From: Candidatus Dormiibacterota bacterium
Lineage (GTDB): Bacteria; Chloroflexota; Dormibacteria; Dormibacterales; Dormibacteraceae
Length of the DNA: 36,512 nt
NCBI GenBank assembly: GCA_955652675.1
Contig: CATPBP010000185.1
Span: 1 to 36,512, forward strand
Direction: 5' to 3'
Positions 1 through 7,849 of the stretch are shown piece after piece; position 1 is the stretch's first letter; every line of letters starts with the position of its first letter. Below the pieces are notes generated by a model. It was not told where the DNA came from and ran no database searches. It saw nothing but the letters and a program-made list of their open reading frames with translations. Both the position numbers and the translations under genes were made by a program.

Positions 1-474
1 ACCGTTCCGCGGCACCACTCAGAACCCAAGTTTAATTGGCAGAAGAGTTTGAGGAGGTTCTCCACGATGTTGAGAGCCCGACCGCTTCACCACCGATGGC
101 CAGCCAGGAGGATCCTGCGGCCATTCCTCGCTGGCGCGTGGTGCTGTTCGCGTGCTGGCCGGCTGTCGGGAGCTTCTTCCTGTCCACACGCCCCGTGACA
201 GCGGCCCACGCTCACAAACAAGAGCGGTGTCCACGACCCCGACCTGCGCCGCTGGTCCGCAGACGAGTACCCAAACCACAGCGCGCCGGCCTGCTGATAG
301 CTCGCAGCGGACCTGCGCCAGCACGCCGACACTTCCTCGTCGACGAAGCCGATCGAACGCCATCGGCGGTGAGACACACGAAGTTGGTTCGCACGTCTTT
401 AGATGGCCAGGACGGACGCCTTGACTGCCCAGCTGCCTGGAGGCCACGATGAACCGGATATTTAGGAGGGCTCC
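1..474. other. Left-edge stretch with no recognised gene
   Basis: Open frames exist on both strands (for example 36-452 plus and 19-525 minus), but they overlap one another. Their translations are rich in Arg, Pro, Ser and Cys, with no recognisable motif, domain or membrane segment, which is what chance open frames in G+C-rich DNA look like. The only clear element is the AGGAGG ribosome-binding site at 464-469, which belongs to the next gene. The stretch could be decayed coding sequence or the 5' region of the hydrolase gene; I see no promoter good enough to mark. Confidence 0.5.
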
Positions 475-1884
475 GTGACGCGCGATCCGATTGACGAGGA
501 CTCCATCGCAAGAATCAGTCCGCAAACCGACTCTGCCGATGGGCGTCGGCGATCACGCCACATCGGCATACGCCAAATCGGTCTGATCGTCGCCGGATCG
601 CTAATAACCGGGTCCGTCGTCGCACTGGTGCTCGTCATCGGTCCCTTAGGCGGGGCGCAGGAACACGTGATCATGGGTACAGCCCTGCTCGGATTCGCCC
701 TCGGCTGGACCTTGCTGGCGGTGTTCTCGATGCTGTGGACCGATCAACCCCAGCCGTGGGCGGCCGTGCCGGCCGGCCTGACGGCTCTTGCTGGCGCCAG
801 CCTTCTGATCTTCGCGCCAGACGCCAACGCGTTCAACGCTCTCGGCTGGGTATGGCCTCCCCTGCTCTTCGCCCTCGCCATCTGGATGGCTGTGCAGGCC
901 CGCCGGCATCTGCGCAGTCTCACCCGCCGGTTGATGCTGTACCCGCTGTTTGGCGTCCTCGCAGTCGCCGCCGTGGGGGGTGGCTACGAAACGATCCAAG
1001 AACAGATCGACCGAAGCGTCTCCGGAATGCCCGGCGAGCTGATCGATGTCGGCGGTCACCGGCTCTATCTGAACTGCACCGGCGCTGGCAGCCCGACGGT
1101 GCTGCTGGTCTCAGGCCTCGGCGAGGCCTCCACATATTGGGGCGGTTGGGTCGCGCCAGCTGTGGCACAGAACACCCGGGTTTGCGTTTACGACCGCGCC
1201 GGGCAGGGTCGGAGCGAGGCCGCAGCGGCTCCCCAGGACGGTCTCGCGGTCGCCGCTGACCTCCACACGCTGCTGGATCGCGCGCGAATCGCAGGTCCGC
1301 TCGTGCTGGTGGGGCACTCCACAGGTGGCGTCTATGTGAGGATCTTTGCCGCCCGCTACCCGGGTCAGGTCGCCGGCATGGTGCTGCTCGATTCGCAGCC
1401 CAACCAAGCGTTCACCCGACTACCAGACTATCCCGGCTTCTATAGCGCGTTCCACCGAATCGTAGCGTTGCTTCCCTCTCTGGCTCGGCTGGGCGTATTT
1501 CGGCTGGTCCATCAGTTCGACTTCGGCACGCTGCCGGCGCAGACTCGGGACGCGGAGCGCGCTACTCTGTCGACTGGGAGCTTGCTCCGCGTTCAACGCG
1601 ACGAAATAGCCGAACTGCCGATAACGCTCAATCAGGCTGCCGCGTTCACGAGCATCGGCAATCGGCCGCTGATTGTCGTTACCGCGGCCAAGGAGGCCCA
1701 GGCGGGGTGGCTGCCCCTACAAGACCAAATGGCCGGTTACTCCAGCAACAGCGTCCACCGCGTTCTGCCGAATACGAATCACCTGGAGCTCATTGAGGAG
1801 AAGAGTAGTGCCGCACAGGCCAGTCGGGCGATCCTCGATGTGGTTGACGCGGTGAGGCGGAACGGGCTACTTACCAGGTCTTGA
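475..1884 (+). CDS. Membrane-anchored alpha/beta hydrolase
   Basis: 469 residues. The GTG start is chosen because AGGAGG at 464-469 lies 5 nt upstream. The N-terminal part carries about five hydrophobic helices (roughly residues 32-56, 66-86, 95-114, 122-140 and 152-170). The C-terminal part from about residue 185 is an alpha/beta-hydrolase fold. The nucleophile elbow is GHSTGG with Ser282, the catalytic His is probably His436 in NTNHLE, and the acid is unclear, perhaps Glu407 after the IVVTAAKE strand. The family hydrolyses esters, amides or epoxides; the substrate here cannot be read from sequence. The catalytic domain probably sits at the membrane surface. No neighbour suggests a pathway. 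The gene has more A/T-ending codons than the genes beyond 2500, in line with acquisition from another source. Confidence 0.85.
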   Translation: MTRDPIDEDSIARISPQTDSADGRRRSRHIGIRQIGLIVAGSLITGSVVALVLVIGPLGGAQEHVIMGTALLGFALGWTLLAVFSMLWTDQPQPWAAVPAGLTALAGASLLIFAPDANAFNALGWVWPPLLFALAIWMAVQARRHLRSLTRRLMLYPLFGVLAVAAVGGGYETIQEQIDRSVSGMPGELIDVGGHRLYLNCTGAGSPTVLLVSGLGEASTYWGGWVAPAVAQNTRVCVYDRAGQGRSEAAAAPQDGLAVAADLHTLLDRARIAGPLVLVGHSTGGVYVRIFAARYPGQVAGMVLLDSQPNQAFTRLPDYPGFYSAFHRIVALLPSLARLGVFRLVHQFDFGTLPAQTRDAERATLSTGSLLRVQRDEIAELPITLNQAAAFTSIGNRPLIVVTAAKEAQAGWLPLQDQMAGYSSNSVHRVLPNTNHLELIEEKSSAAQASRAILDVVDAVRRNGLLTRS

Positions 1885-1897
1885 GCCTTAACCTGGT
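1873..1897 (+). terminator. Hairpin over the hydrolase stop codon
   Basis: ACCAGGT (1873-1879) pairs with ACCTGGT (1891-1897) around an 11-nt loop that contains the TGA stop. No T-tract follows, so intrinsic termination is uncertain. A perfect 14-bp palindrome (1907-1920, CGCGCCGCGGCGCG) lies just downstream. Confidence 0.3.
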
Positions 1898-2439
1898 GCG
1901 GCCACCCGCGCCGCGGCGCGCCGTTCGCGAACGGCCTGCTCAACGTGACCACCGGATCAGCATGTAATAGTTGGGTTCGGTTGCGGCCCCCGGGTCAGCT
2001 CCTCAGTGGCGGCCTTCCCGCCTCGGTCGATGTCTGCATGTCGAGGTGCACGAGGTCGATGCTGGCCAGCTCACCGCGGGACAGGCCGAGGTCAAAGCCG
2101 CGGCTAGGTGCTCTGAGCCGCTCGACAGCTCGCGAGTACCTGGGCGTCCTACCAGATGTGGCCCTCGAGCTGCCCCGTCCTTTCGGTGAAAGAAGCATTG
2201 GATGTTGGGGGGGATTGCTTAAAGGATGGCGGCTCGTCTCCGACCTGGCAGTCCCGCCTGATCAGCATGCTCGAAGGAACCGTTCGCTGCTGATTGGTGA
2301 TGGCTTAGGTATTCGATCGGCCAGAGGGTCCGGGAGCCGAGTCTGCATAACGCTGGGCATTGCGCAACACGACGCTGCAAAGTGATAAGTCGCGTAACAC
2401 CCCGTGAAACGCAGTGCGTCCCAAGTGGAACCATATGAG
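1885..2439. other. 555-bp stretch without a convincing gene
   Basis: A plus-strand frame (1945-2385) is open, but its translation has no recognisable domain and no ribosome-binding site. The only suggestive piece is on the minus strand (1995-2198, entered separately). The stretch ends at the 3' end of a tRNA gene, a common integration site, and its composition resembles 1-1884 more than the rest of the window. Confidence 0.5.
1995..2198 (-). pseudogene. Possible remnant of a tyrosine recombinase
   Basis: The 67-residue frame contains GLSRGELASIDLVHLDM. This matches the spacing of the phage-integrase box around catalytic Arg I (usual form GLRRGELxxLxxxDxDL), but with Ser where the catalytic Arg should be. 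No downstream HxxR box is visible before the stop, and nothing recognisable lies upstream. The position next to a tRNA 3' end suits an integrase, but the match is one short motif and could be chance. Confidence 0.22.
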
Positions 2440-2511
2440 TGGCGGCGGCTGGATTCGAACCAGCGACCTCGCGATTATGAGTCGTGTGCTCTACCGCTGA
2501 GCTACGCCGCC
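2440..2511 (-). tRNA. tRNA with CAT anticodon (elongator Met or Ile2)
   Basis: The cloverleaf reads on the minus strand: acceptor GGCGGCG/CGCCGCC, D-stem GCTC/GAGC, anticodon loop CTCATAA, variable loop AGGTC, T-arm GCTGG-TTCGAAT-CCAGC and discriminator A. CCA is not encoded. Anticodon CAT without initiator features means elongator tRNA-Met, or tRNA-Ile2 whose C34 would be changed to lysidine by TilS. The stem core CGA-CTCATAA-TCG and the GCTGG T-stem resemble E. coli ileX, so Ile2 is a real possibility. The anticodon stem has one A-C mismatch (position 28-42). Confidence 0.93.
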
Positions 2512-2525
2512 CTGGGATAGGGCCC

Positions 2526-2609
2526 TCAGCGGGCCCCGCGCGCCTTCGCCTTGTCCTTGCGCTTCTTGGCGCGATGCTTGGCCAGCGCCACGCGCTTCCG
2601 CTTATTCAG
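2526..2609 (-). CDS. Candidate 27-residue very basic peptide
   Basis: Between the two tRNA genes the minus strand can encode a peptide running from NKRKRVALAKHR to KARGAR. It is almost entirely Lys, Arg and Ala, then a TGA. The first plausible start is CTG at 2607-2609, preceded about 10 nt upstream by GAGAGG; no ATG, GTG or TTG lies nearby in frame. The run of K/R with a KHR core recalls tiny ribosome-associated proteins such as the AURKAIP1/COX24 type, but I cannot assign it to a family. If real, it would be made from the same transcript region as tRNA-CAT (15 nt downstream). A longer frame back to 2786 exists, but its N-terminal part looks random. Confidence 0.35.
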   Translation of the reverse strand: MNKRKRVALAKHRAKKRKDKAKARGAR

Positions 2610-2641
2610 TGTAGGTAAGCCTCTCGTGGGACCGACGGCGG

Positions 2642-2671
2642 GGCGGTGAAACCGCCTCACCCTCGGTGAGG
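2642..2671. other. Two abutting hairpins upstream of the basic peptide
   Basis: GGCGGT-GAA-ACCGCC (2642-2656) and CCTCACC-CTC-GGTGAGG (2655-2671) are perfect stems sharing two bases, so they could form only as alternatives or with fraying. On the minus strand they sit just before the 27-residue ORF, and about 75 nt upstream is a -10-like TACAAT (2746-2751). A structured leader or small RNA is possible. I see no other gene in 2610-2826. Confidence 0.4.
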
Positions 2672-2826
2672 ATTGTGGTAAATGCCAGGGTCGGTCGGGC
2701 GGGCGGCCACGGAATACGAACGCCCGGTCCTTCCTTGCCGCCCAGATTGTACCTTGCCGACTTTGAGGGTCTCCCGCGCACCCCAAGCCCAGGCGGCGGT
2801 CACCGCGTCAGCCGGGCTTCAACGGC

Positions 2827-2855
2827 AAAAAAAGAGGCGCCCGCTCGGGCGCCTC
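2827..2855 (-). terminator. Strong rho-independent terminator after tRNA-fMet
   Basis: On the minus strand, GAGGCGCC-CGAGCG-GGCGCCTC (2834-2855) is followed directly by seven T residues (2827-2833). It lies 18 nt downstream of tRNA-fMet and should end the FtsB-like/tRNA-fMet transcript. Confidence 0.9.
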
Positions 2856-2873
2856 CTCGCTGGTTTCAGAAGG

Positions 2874-2948
2874 TGGTTGCGGGGGTCGGATTCGAACCGA
2901 CGACCTTCGGGTTATGAGCCCGACGAGCTGCCGCTGCTCCACCCCGCG
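2874..2948 (-). tRNA. Initiator tRNA-fMet (CAT)
   Basis: 75 nt including an encoded 3' CCA (2874-2876). Initiator hallmarks are all visible: unpaired C1-A72 at the acceptor end, three consecutive G-C pairs flanking the anticodon loop (GGG-CTCATAA-CCC), and discriminator A. The T-arm is GTCGG-TTCGAAT-CCGAC. The D-loop is two bases shorter than in E. coli. A -10-like TATACT (2954-2959) lies just upstream with no clear -35, and a 9-bp hairpin (2965-2985) lies between it and the FtsB-like gene. Confidence 0.97.
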
Positions 2949-3003
2949 GAATCAGTATACCTCGGGACCGGCTCCGAGCCGGTCCACGGTGGCGACCGGA
3001 CGT

Positions 3004-3405
3004 CTAGGGGTGGGCCTGGCTCTGAGCAGTGCCCGGAACGCTCGCAGACGCGGCGCGGGACGATGAATGGGCAGGCTGGGACGAGGGCGGGTTGACCAGG
3101 TACAGCTTCTCGTCCGGCCGAGAATAGCCGTTCAGGCGAGCCTCCTCCTCGGCCGCTCCGCCCGAGGAGACCGCGGCGATGTCGCGCCTGTAGCCGTCGT
3201 TGGCCAGCTGCAGGGCCGCGTTCTGGCTCCGCACCTCGCCGGCCTGATGACTGAGCTGATAGCTGAGGTACAGCTCCTGGGCGAAGGCCCAGACGATCCA
3301 CCCGGCGAGCAGCGCGAGCACCACCAATAGGAGTACTTCTCGGGAGATGCGGAGGCGGCGGGGCCGCAACACACCATGGCTGGCCGAAGCTCTTCTCTGT
3401 CGCAT
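3004..3405 (-). CDS. FtsB/DivIC-like septum formation protein
   Basis: About 133 residues from the ATG at 3405; a TTG at 3414 would add three, and neither has a clear ribosome-binding site. The layout is the family's: a basic cytoplasmic N-terminus, one transmembrane helix (about residues 24-42, LLLVVLALLAGWIVWAF), then a short extracytoplasmic coiled coil (LSHQAGEVRSQNAALQLAND). After that comes the family's conserved tail, with a GYSRPDEKLYLV segment and a Ser/Ala/Pro-rich end. FtsB/DivIC proteins bridge FtsL and FtsQ/DivIB in the divisome. The gene is transcribed from the promoter at 3460-3488 and precedes tRNA-fMet by 55 nt with no terminator between them. Confidence 0.82.
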   Translation of the reverse strand: MRQRRASASHGVLRPRRLRISREVLLLVVLALLAGWIVWAFAQELYLSYQLSHQAGEVRSQNAALQLANDGYRRDIAAVSSGGAAEEEARLNGYSRPDEKLYLVNPPSSQPAHSSSRAASASVPGTAQSQAHP

Positions 3406-3459
3406 TTTTTGCAAGACGTTAGCTGAGACGTTTGGGGGGACGCGGAAGCGCGCTTTCGG

Positions 3460-3488
3460 ACTATAGCACCGCTATGACCGGTTGTGAA
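3460..3488 (-). promoter_or_regulatory. Sigma-70-type promoter for the FtsB-like gene
   Basis: On the minus strand, TTCACA (3483-3488), a 17-nt spacer and TATAGT (3460-3465) give five of six matches to each consensus hexamer. It begins 7 nt beyond the mazG stop codon and would start RNA near 3453, about 48 nt before the ATG at 3405. Confidence 0.7.
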
Positions 3489-3495
3489 CTTCTCC

Positions 3496-4305
3496 TCAGC
3501 GGGTGCGGTCCCAGACGGCCGCTAGCTCAGTGGGATCGAGCTCCCGATAGGAGACTCCACGCTCCCTCAAGTCCCTATCCATGGCCGCGAAACGGTCGCG
3601 AAATCGCTGGCCGGCGGAACGCAGAGCGTCCTCAGGATCGATCCTCAGCTTGCGCGACATGGTGACCATCGCGAAGAGCAGATCGCCAACCTCACGGAAC
3701 GCCTGTTCCCTGTCTTGCGCACCCGCCAGCTCCTGCGCTTCCTCCGCTATGGCGCCGGCGGCTTGGGCAGGTGTCTCGAAATCGAATCCCACTCGCGCCG
3801 CGCGCTTCTGCATGCCGTAAGTCCAAGCCAGGGCGGGCAGTGCGATCGGAACGCGATCCAGCGGCGTCTCCTGTTCCCTACCGGCCCGCGCCGCTTCGTC
3901 CGCCTTCCGCTGCTCCCAGTTGGCGAGGACTTCCTCTGCGTTGGCCACCTGCTCGTCAGCGAACACATGCGGATGTCGCGCCACCATCTTGGCGGCGGCC
4001 GCTTCTGAGACTGTGGCGGCGTCGAACCTTCCCTCTTCTTCGGCGATGGCGGAGTGCATCGCCACCTGGAGCAACACGTCGCCAAGCTCTTCGATGACCT
4101 TCTGATCATCGTGGCCCATGTCGATCGCCTCGAGCAGCTCGTACGTCTCCTCCAGCAGATAGGGCCGAAGCGAAGCTGGCGTCTGCTCGCGATCCCAGGG
4201 ACAGCCGTCGGGCGCGCGCAGCCTGCGTGCGATCTCGAATACCGCAGGCACGCCGTCTGGATAAGGCCGCTCTGGAGAGCTGTCGCCGTCTCGAGAGTCA
4301 GACAT
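3496..4305 (-). CDS. mazG: Nucleoside triphosphate pyrophosphohydrolase MazG
   Basis: 269 residues. MazG hydrolyses (d)NTPs, including damaged ones, to NMP and pyrophosphate in the cytoplasm. Two MazG repeats are visible. The first has EETYE (residues 52-56) and IEELGD (71-76), the metal-binding ExxE...ExxD pattern; the second has EEAQE followed by EVGD. CPWDREQT near residue 35 is typical of the bacterial two-domain form. The ATG at 4303-4305 is chosen because it overlaps the mfd stop (ATGTCTGA), which implies translational coupling. A longer frame to 4338 has no support. Confidence 0.95.
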   Translation of the reverse strand: MSDSRDGDSSPERPYPDGVPAVFEIARRLRAPDGCPWDREQTPASLRPYLLEETYELLEAIDMGHDDQKVIEELGDVLLQVAMHSAIAEEEGRFDAATVSEAAAAKMVARHPHVFADEQVANAEEVLANWEQRKADEAARAGREQETPLDRVPIALPALAWTYGMQKRAARVGFDFETPAQAAGAIAEEAQELAGAQDREQAFREVGDLLFAMVTMSRKLRIDPEDALRSAGQRFRDRFAAMDRDLRERGVSYRELDPTELAAVWDRTR

Positions 4306-7300
4306 TTGCAACCACCGCCGTGGCTCCATACAGCTCACGCATCGTGTCCAGCACCGCCATCAGCTCATCTCTCCAGCCCTCACCCTGACGCCTGAGCAGC
4401 AGGCGGTTTGGCCGGACCCGCAAGTGTCCGCTGAACCGTCGCTGGAGCTCGTCGACGTCCAGGACCCGGTTGGGGTCGACCCGGATGACCAGCTCGGGTC
4501 CATCCGCGGCGACCGCACGGAGTCCGAGCTGCTGGCCTTTGAGCTTGACCTGAAGCGAGTAGACGAGGTTGGCCAGCTGGGCGGGAGGAGGTCCATATCG
4601 GTCCCGCAGCGAGCGCAGGACAGCGGCCAGCTGTGACTCGTCCTCCGCCGCCGCAAGCTCGCGATAGGCACCCAGGCGCAGCCGTTCGTCGCGAATGTAG
4701 GAACGAGGCATGAAGTGGTCCAGGGGAAGGTCCACGTTGATCTCCGGAGTCGAGAGTACGTCCCCCACCTCCTGCTGGTCCCCTCCGGAACGGACCCGTG
4801 CGACCGCCGTCTGCAGCATCTGCAGGTACATCTCGAAGCCGACCGAGGCTATGGCGCCGTGCTGTTCCACGCCGAGCAGGTTACCGGCGCCGCGAATCTC
4901 CAGGTCGCGGAGCGCGATCCGGAAGCCCTGACCCAGCTCGTGAAGTCCCGACATCACGTCGAGCCGTTTGTCTGCCGCCTCTGTCATGGATCTCTTGGGG
5001 TCGTAGAGGAAATAGGTGTAGGCGCGCTTTCCCGACCGCCCCACCCGCCCGCGGAGCTGGTACAGCTGTGACAATCCGAAGCGGTCAGCGCGCTCCACGA
5101 GCATGGTGTTGACGTTCGGGATGTCGAGCCCGGACTCGATGATGGTGGTGCAGACGAGCACGTCGTGACTTCCCTGCGAAAACTCGACCATCACCCTGGC
5201 AAGCTGCTCTTCGTCCATCTTCCCGTGACCCACCGCGACCCGCGCCGCCGGCACCAGCCGGCTCACCCGCTGCGCCGCCTTGTCGATGGTCCGCACCCGG
5301 TTGTGCACGTAGTAGATCTGGCCTCCCCTGTCCAGCTCGCGCTCGATCACCTCTTTCACCAGGGCGTCGTCGTCGGCCGTGACGTAGGTCTTGATCGGCT
5401 GCCGGTCCTCCGGCGGCGTCTGGATGACGCTCATGTCGCGAAGCCCGGCCACCGCCATGTGCATGGTGCGCGGGATGGGCGTGGCGGAGAGTGAGAGCAC
5501 GTCGAGGTTCGCCCGCAGCCGCTTCAGGCGTTCTTTCTGCATGACGCCGAACCGCTGTTCCTCGTCGACGATCAGAAGTCCCAGGCGCTTGAACCGGACG
5601 TCGCGCTGCAACAGCCGGTGAGTGCCGATCACGATGTCGACGGGTCCGGCCTTGAGCCCGGCCAGGGTCCTCTTCTGCTCTTCCTCGCTGCGGAACCTGG
5701 AGAGCACCTCGATGGTCACCGGGTAGTTTCGAAGCCGATCTGTGAAGACCATGAAGTGCTGCTGGGCGAGCACCGTGGTGGGTGCCAGCAATGCCACCTG
5801 GCGACCACTCATGACGGCCTTGAAGGCGGCACGCAGAGCTATCTCGGTCTTGCCGAAGCCGACGTCGCCGCAGAGCAGCCGGTCCATCGGCCGCTCGGCT
5901 TCCATGTCCGCCTTTACCTCAGCCAGCGCCTGCAGCTGGTCCGGCGTCTCCTCGTAGGGAAAGCTCTCTTCCAGCTCCGCCTGCCAGGGAGTGTCGGGAG
6001 CGAAGGCGAAGCCGGGCCTGGCCTCGCGCTGCGAGTAGAGCTTGAGGAGATCCTCGGCCACGTCCTGCACGCTCTTCTTGGCCCGGGAGCGGGCACGCTC
6101 CCAGTCGCCGGTGCCGAGCCGGTGCAGGGGAGCCCCCTCCTCTGAGCCGCCGAGGTACTTCTGGACCCGGTCGAGGTTCTCGACGGGGACGAAGAGCTTG
6201 TCCTGGTCGGCGTACTCGAGCTCCAGGTACTCGCGCTGTATCTGGCTCCGGGGGACCTCGGGGTCTTCCGAGTCGATGAGCCGCATGCCGTTGAACCGGG
6301 CGATGCCGTGGTCGACGTGGACGACCAGTTCCCCCGGTTGGTATTCGAGGTGCAGGGTCTCCTCTCCCCGAGTCGAGCGCCGTGTGGGACGGGCCGCCAC
6401 CCTCCTTATCCGGCCGAAGAGCTCCGCGTCGGAGTAGAGGGCGAGTCCGACCTCCGCGTTGCCGGACCCCGCCGGCACGTCTACGTCGGCGCGCCAGAGT
6501 CCGGGGCCCAGCTCCAGCTCCGCGTCCAGGTCGACCTCCGGCAGCTCGGAGGGAAGTCCGGCCTCGTCGAGCAGAGCCCCCAGTCTCTCCGCCTGCTCGG
6601 TGGCGATCACGACGGTGCTCTGCCTGGCCGTGTTGGCCAGCTCGGAGACTGCCCGCGGACGGCCGACCAGGGCTTCCAGCTCACGCCAGCCCAGGTCGAC
6701 GGCCCCGTCCAACTCGCTCACCGCCACCGAGAGGACCGCCCTGCCCTCGATCCGGTCCAGCCTCTCGACCGGAACCATCGGCGGCGTGAAGCCGGCCGGC
6801 AGCTCGCCGTCACCCGCCTCGGCCTCGGCCAGCATGCGCGTCTCGCGTTCCAGCTCGGTGGCGTCGGCCTGCTGCCGCCGCGGCTCCAGGTCGACGACCA
6901 GGGCGTCGGCGGGGAGGTGGTCGAGCAGGGACGGCAGCCGGGTATCGAGATAGGCTCCGAACAGTTCCACGCCTGGAAATGCGGCGCCGCCCTCAAGCTT
7001 CTCGAGGTCCTCCTCCCAGACGGCGCGCACGTCAGCACGGAGGTCTTCCAGCCTGGCTCCGGCCCGCAGGCGCGCGGCCGCCGCGCGGCCGCGGTCGTCG
7101 CCCAGCAGCAGCTCGCGGCCGGGCCGGACCGTCGCCTGGGGGATCGACATCACGGAGCGCTGGTTGCGAGGGTCGTAGACGCGCACCGTCTCCACCTCGT
7201 CACCGAAGAACTCGGCTCGAACAGGTGATCGGGCCGCGGCCGGGAAGACGTCCAGGATCCCGCCCCGAAGCGCGAACTGGCCGGCCGCCTCGGCCAGCGC

Positions 7301-7849
7301 CTCCCTCGTGTAACCGAGCTCTACCAGGCGGCCCGCCAGGGCCCCGGGGTCGGCCCGCAGCCCCGGACGCAGGACGAGAGTGGTCGCCCAGAGGTCCTCG
7401 GGCGCGACAGTCATACGCGTCATGGCTCGCCGGGAGGAGACGACCACGCAGGGCTCGCGGTCGGCCGCCTCGCCACCAGGAGATCCGGCCAGGGCGGCCA
7501 GCGCTTCGAGACGCTGAGCCACGGCCTCGTCGAAGACGGGGGGCCGGTCCAGAAAGGACACCGTCACCTCGGCGAACTGGTACACCGGCGGACGTCCGGA
7601 GAGCCAGGGCCGGAGATCGGTGACCAGGCGGGCCGGGCCGGGAGCCAGGACCAGCAGCGGCCGCCGGCTCCGGGCCGCCCATCGCGCCACGCCGGCCACG
7701 AGGAGCGGCCAGGCCGCCCGAGGCAGCCGCTGCAGAGGCAGCACTGGCACCCCGCCGTCCGTTCCCAATCCGCCGCTATCCGAGGCCATTGGCGCTGAGA
7801 GCCAGGCTCCCAGCGGCCCCTCGAACATCCGTTCCCAAAGCGTGCTCAA
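4298..7849 (-). CDS. mfd: Transcription-repair coupling factor Mfd
   Basis: 1183 residues, the normal size. Mfd is an ATP-driven translocase that removes RNA polymerase stalled at DNA lesions and recruits UvrA. N-terminal UvrB-like modules come first. The CarD-like RNA-polymerase-interacting domain spans about 495-565 (GELVVHVDHGIARFNG). The helicase core follows, with Walker A GDVGFGKTE (about 660), DEEQ (about 762), SATPIPRTMH and GRVGRSG, then the C-terminal TRCF domain. The start chosen is TTG at 7847-7849, overlapping the pth stop as TTGA, with AGGAG at 7855-7859 five nt before it. The open frame extends to 8275 but only inside pth. mazG overlaps the 3' end by 8 nt. Confidence 0.97.
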   Translation of the reverse strand: MSTLWERMFEGPLGAWLSAPMASDSGGLGTDGGVPVLPLQRLPRAAWPLLVAGVARWAARSRRPLLVLAPGPARLVTDLRPWLSGRPPVYQFAEVTVSFLDRPPVFDEAVAQRLEALAALAGSPGGEAADREPCVVVSSRRAMTRMTVAPEDLWATTLVLRPGLRADPGALAGRLVELGYTREALAEAAGQFALRGGILDVFPAAARSPVRAEFFGDEVETVRVYDPRNQRSVMSIPQATVRPGRELLLGDDRGRAAAARLRAGARLEDLRADVRAVWEEDLEKLEGGAAFPGVELFGAYLDTRLPSLLDHLPADALVVDLEPRRQQADATELERETRMLAEAEAGDGELPAGFTPPMVPVERLDRIEGRAVLSVAVSELDGAVDLGWRELEALVGRPRAVSELANTARQSTVVIATEQAERLGALLDEAGLPSELPEVDLDAELELGPGLWRADVDVPAGSGNAEVGLALYSDAELFGRIRRVAARPTRRSTRGEETLHLEYQPGELVVHVDHGIARFNGMRLIDSEDPEVPRSQIQREYLELEYADQDKLFVPVENLDRVQKYLGGSEEGAPLHRLGTGDWERARSRAKKSVQDVAEDLLKLYSQREARPGFAFAPDTPWQAELEESFPYEETPDQLQALAEVKADMEAERPMDRLLCGDVGFGKTEIALRAAFKAVMSGRQVALLAPTTVLAQQHFMVFTDRLRNYPVTIEVLSRFRSEEEQKRTLAGLKAGPVDIVIGTHRLLQRDVRFKRLGLLIVDEEQRFGVMQKERLKRLRANLDVLSLSATPIPRTMHMAVAGLRDMSVIQTPPEDRQPIKTYVTADDDALVKEVIERELDRGGQIYYVHNRVRTIDKAAQRVSRLVPAARVAVGHGKMDEEQLARVMVEFSQGSHDVLVCTTIIESGLDIPNVNTMLVERADRFGLSQLYQLRGRVGRSGKRAYTYFLYDPKRSMTEAADKRLDVMSGLHELGQGFRIALRDLEIRGAGNLLGVEQHGAIASVGFEMYLQMLQTAVARVRSGGDQQEVGDVLSTPEINVDLPLDHFMPRSYIRDERLRLGAYRELAAAEDESQLAAVLRSLRDRYGPPPAQLANLVYSLQVKLKGQQLGLRAVAADGPELVIRVDPNRVLDVDELQRRFSGHLRVRPNRLLLRRQGEGWRDELMAVLDTMRELYGATAVVANV

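Noticed and set aside
1995-2198. IS481-type transposase fragment
   Set aside because: The LVHLDM string recalls the IS481 ELVHxDxKK box, but neither the preceding Arg-rich motif nor the KKLG that should follow is present. The integrase reading fits slightly better, and is itself weak.
2666-3095. Plus-strand frames across the tRNA-fMet region (2666-2917 and 2682-3095)
   Set aside because: They read through the tRNA and its terminator on the opposite strand, and part of the translation is simply the tRNA sequence.
6308-7228. 306-residue plus-strand frame opposite mfd
   Set aside because: Antisense shadow without motifs; the minus-strand mfd domain order is continuous here.
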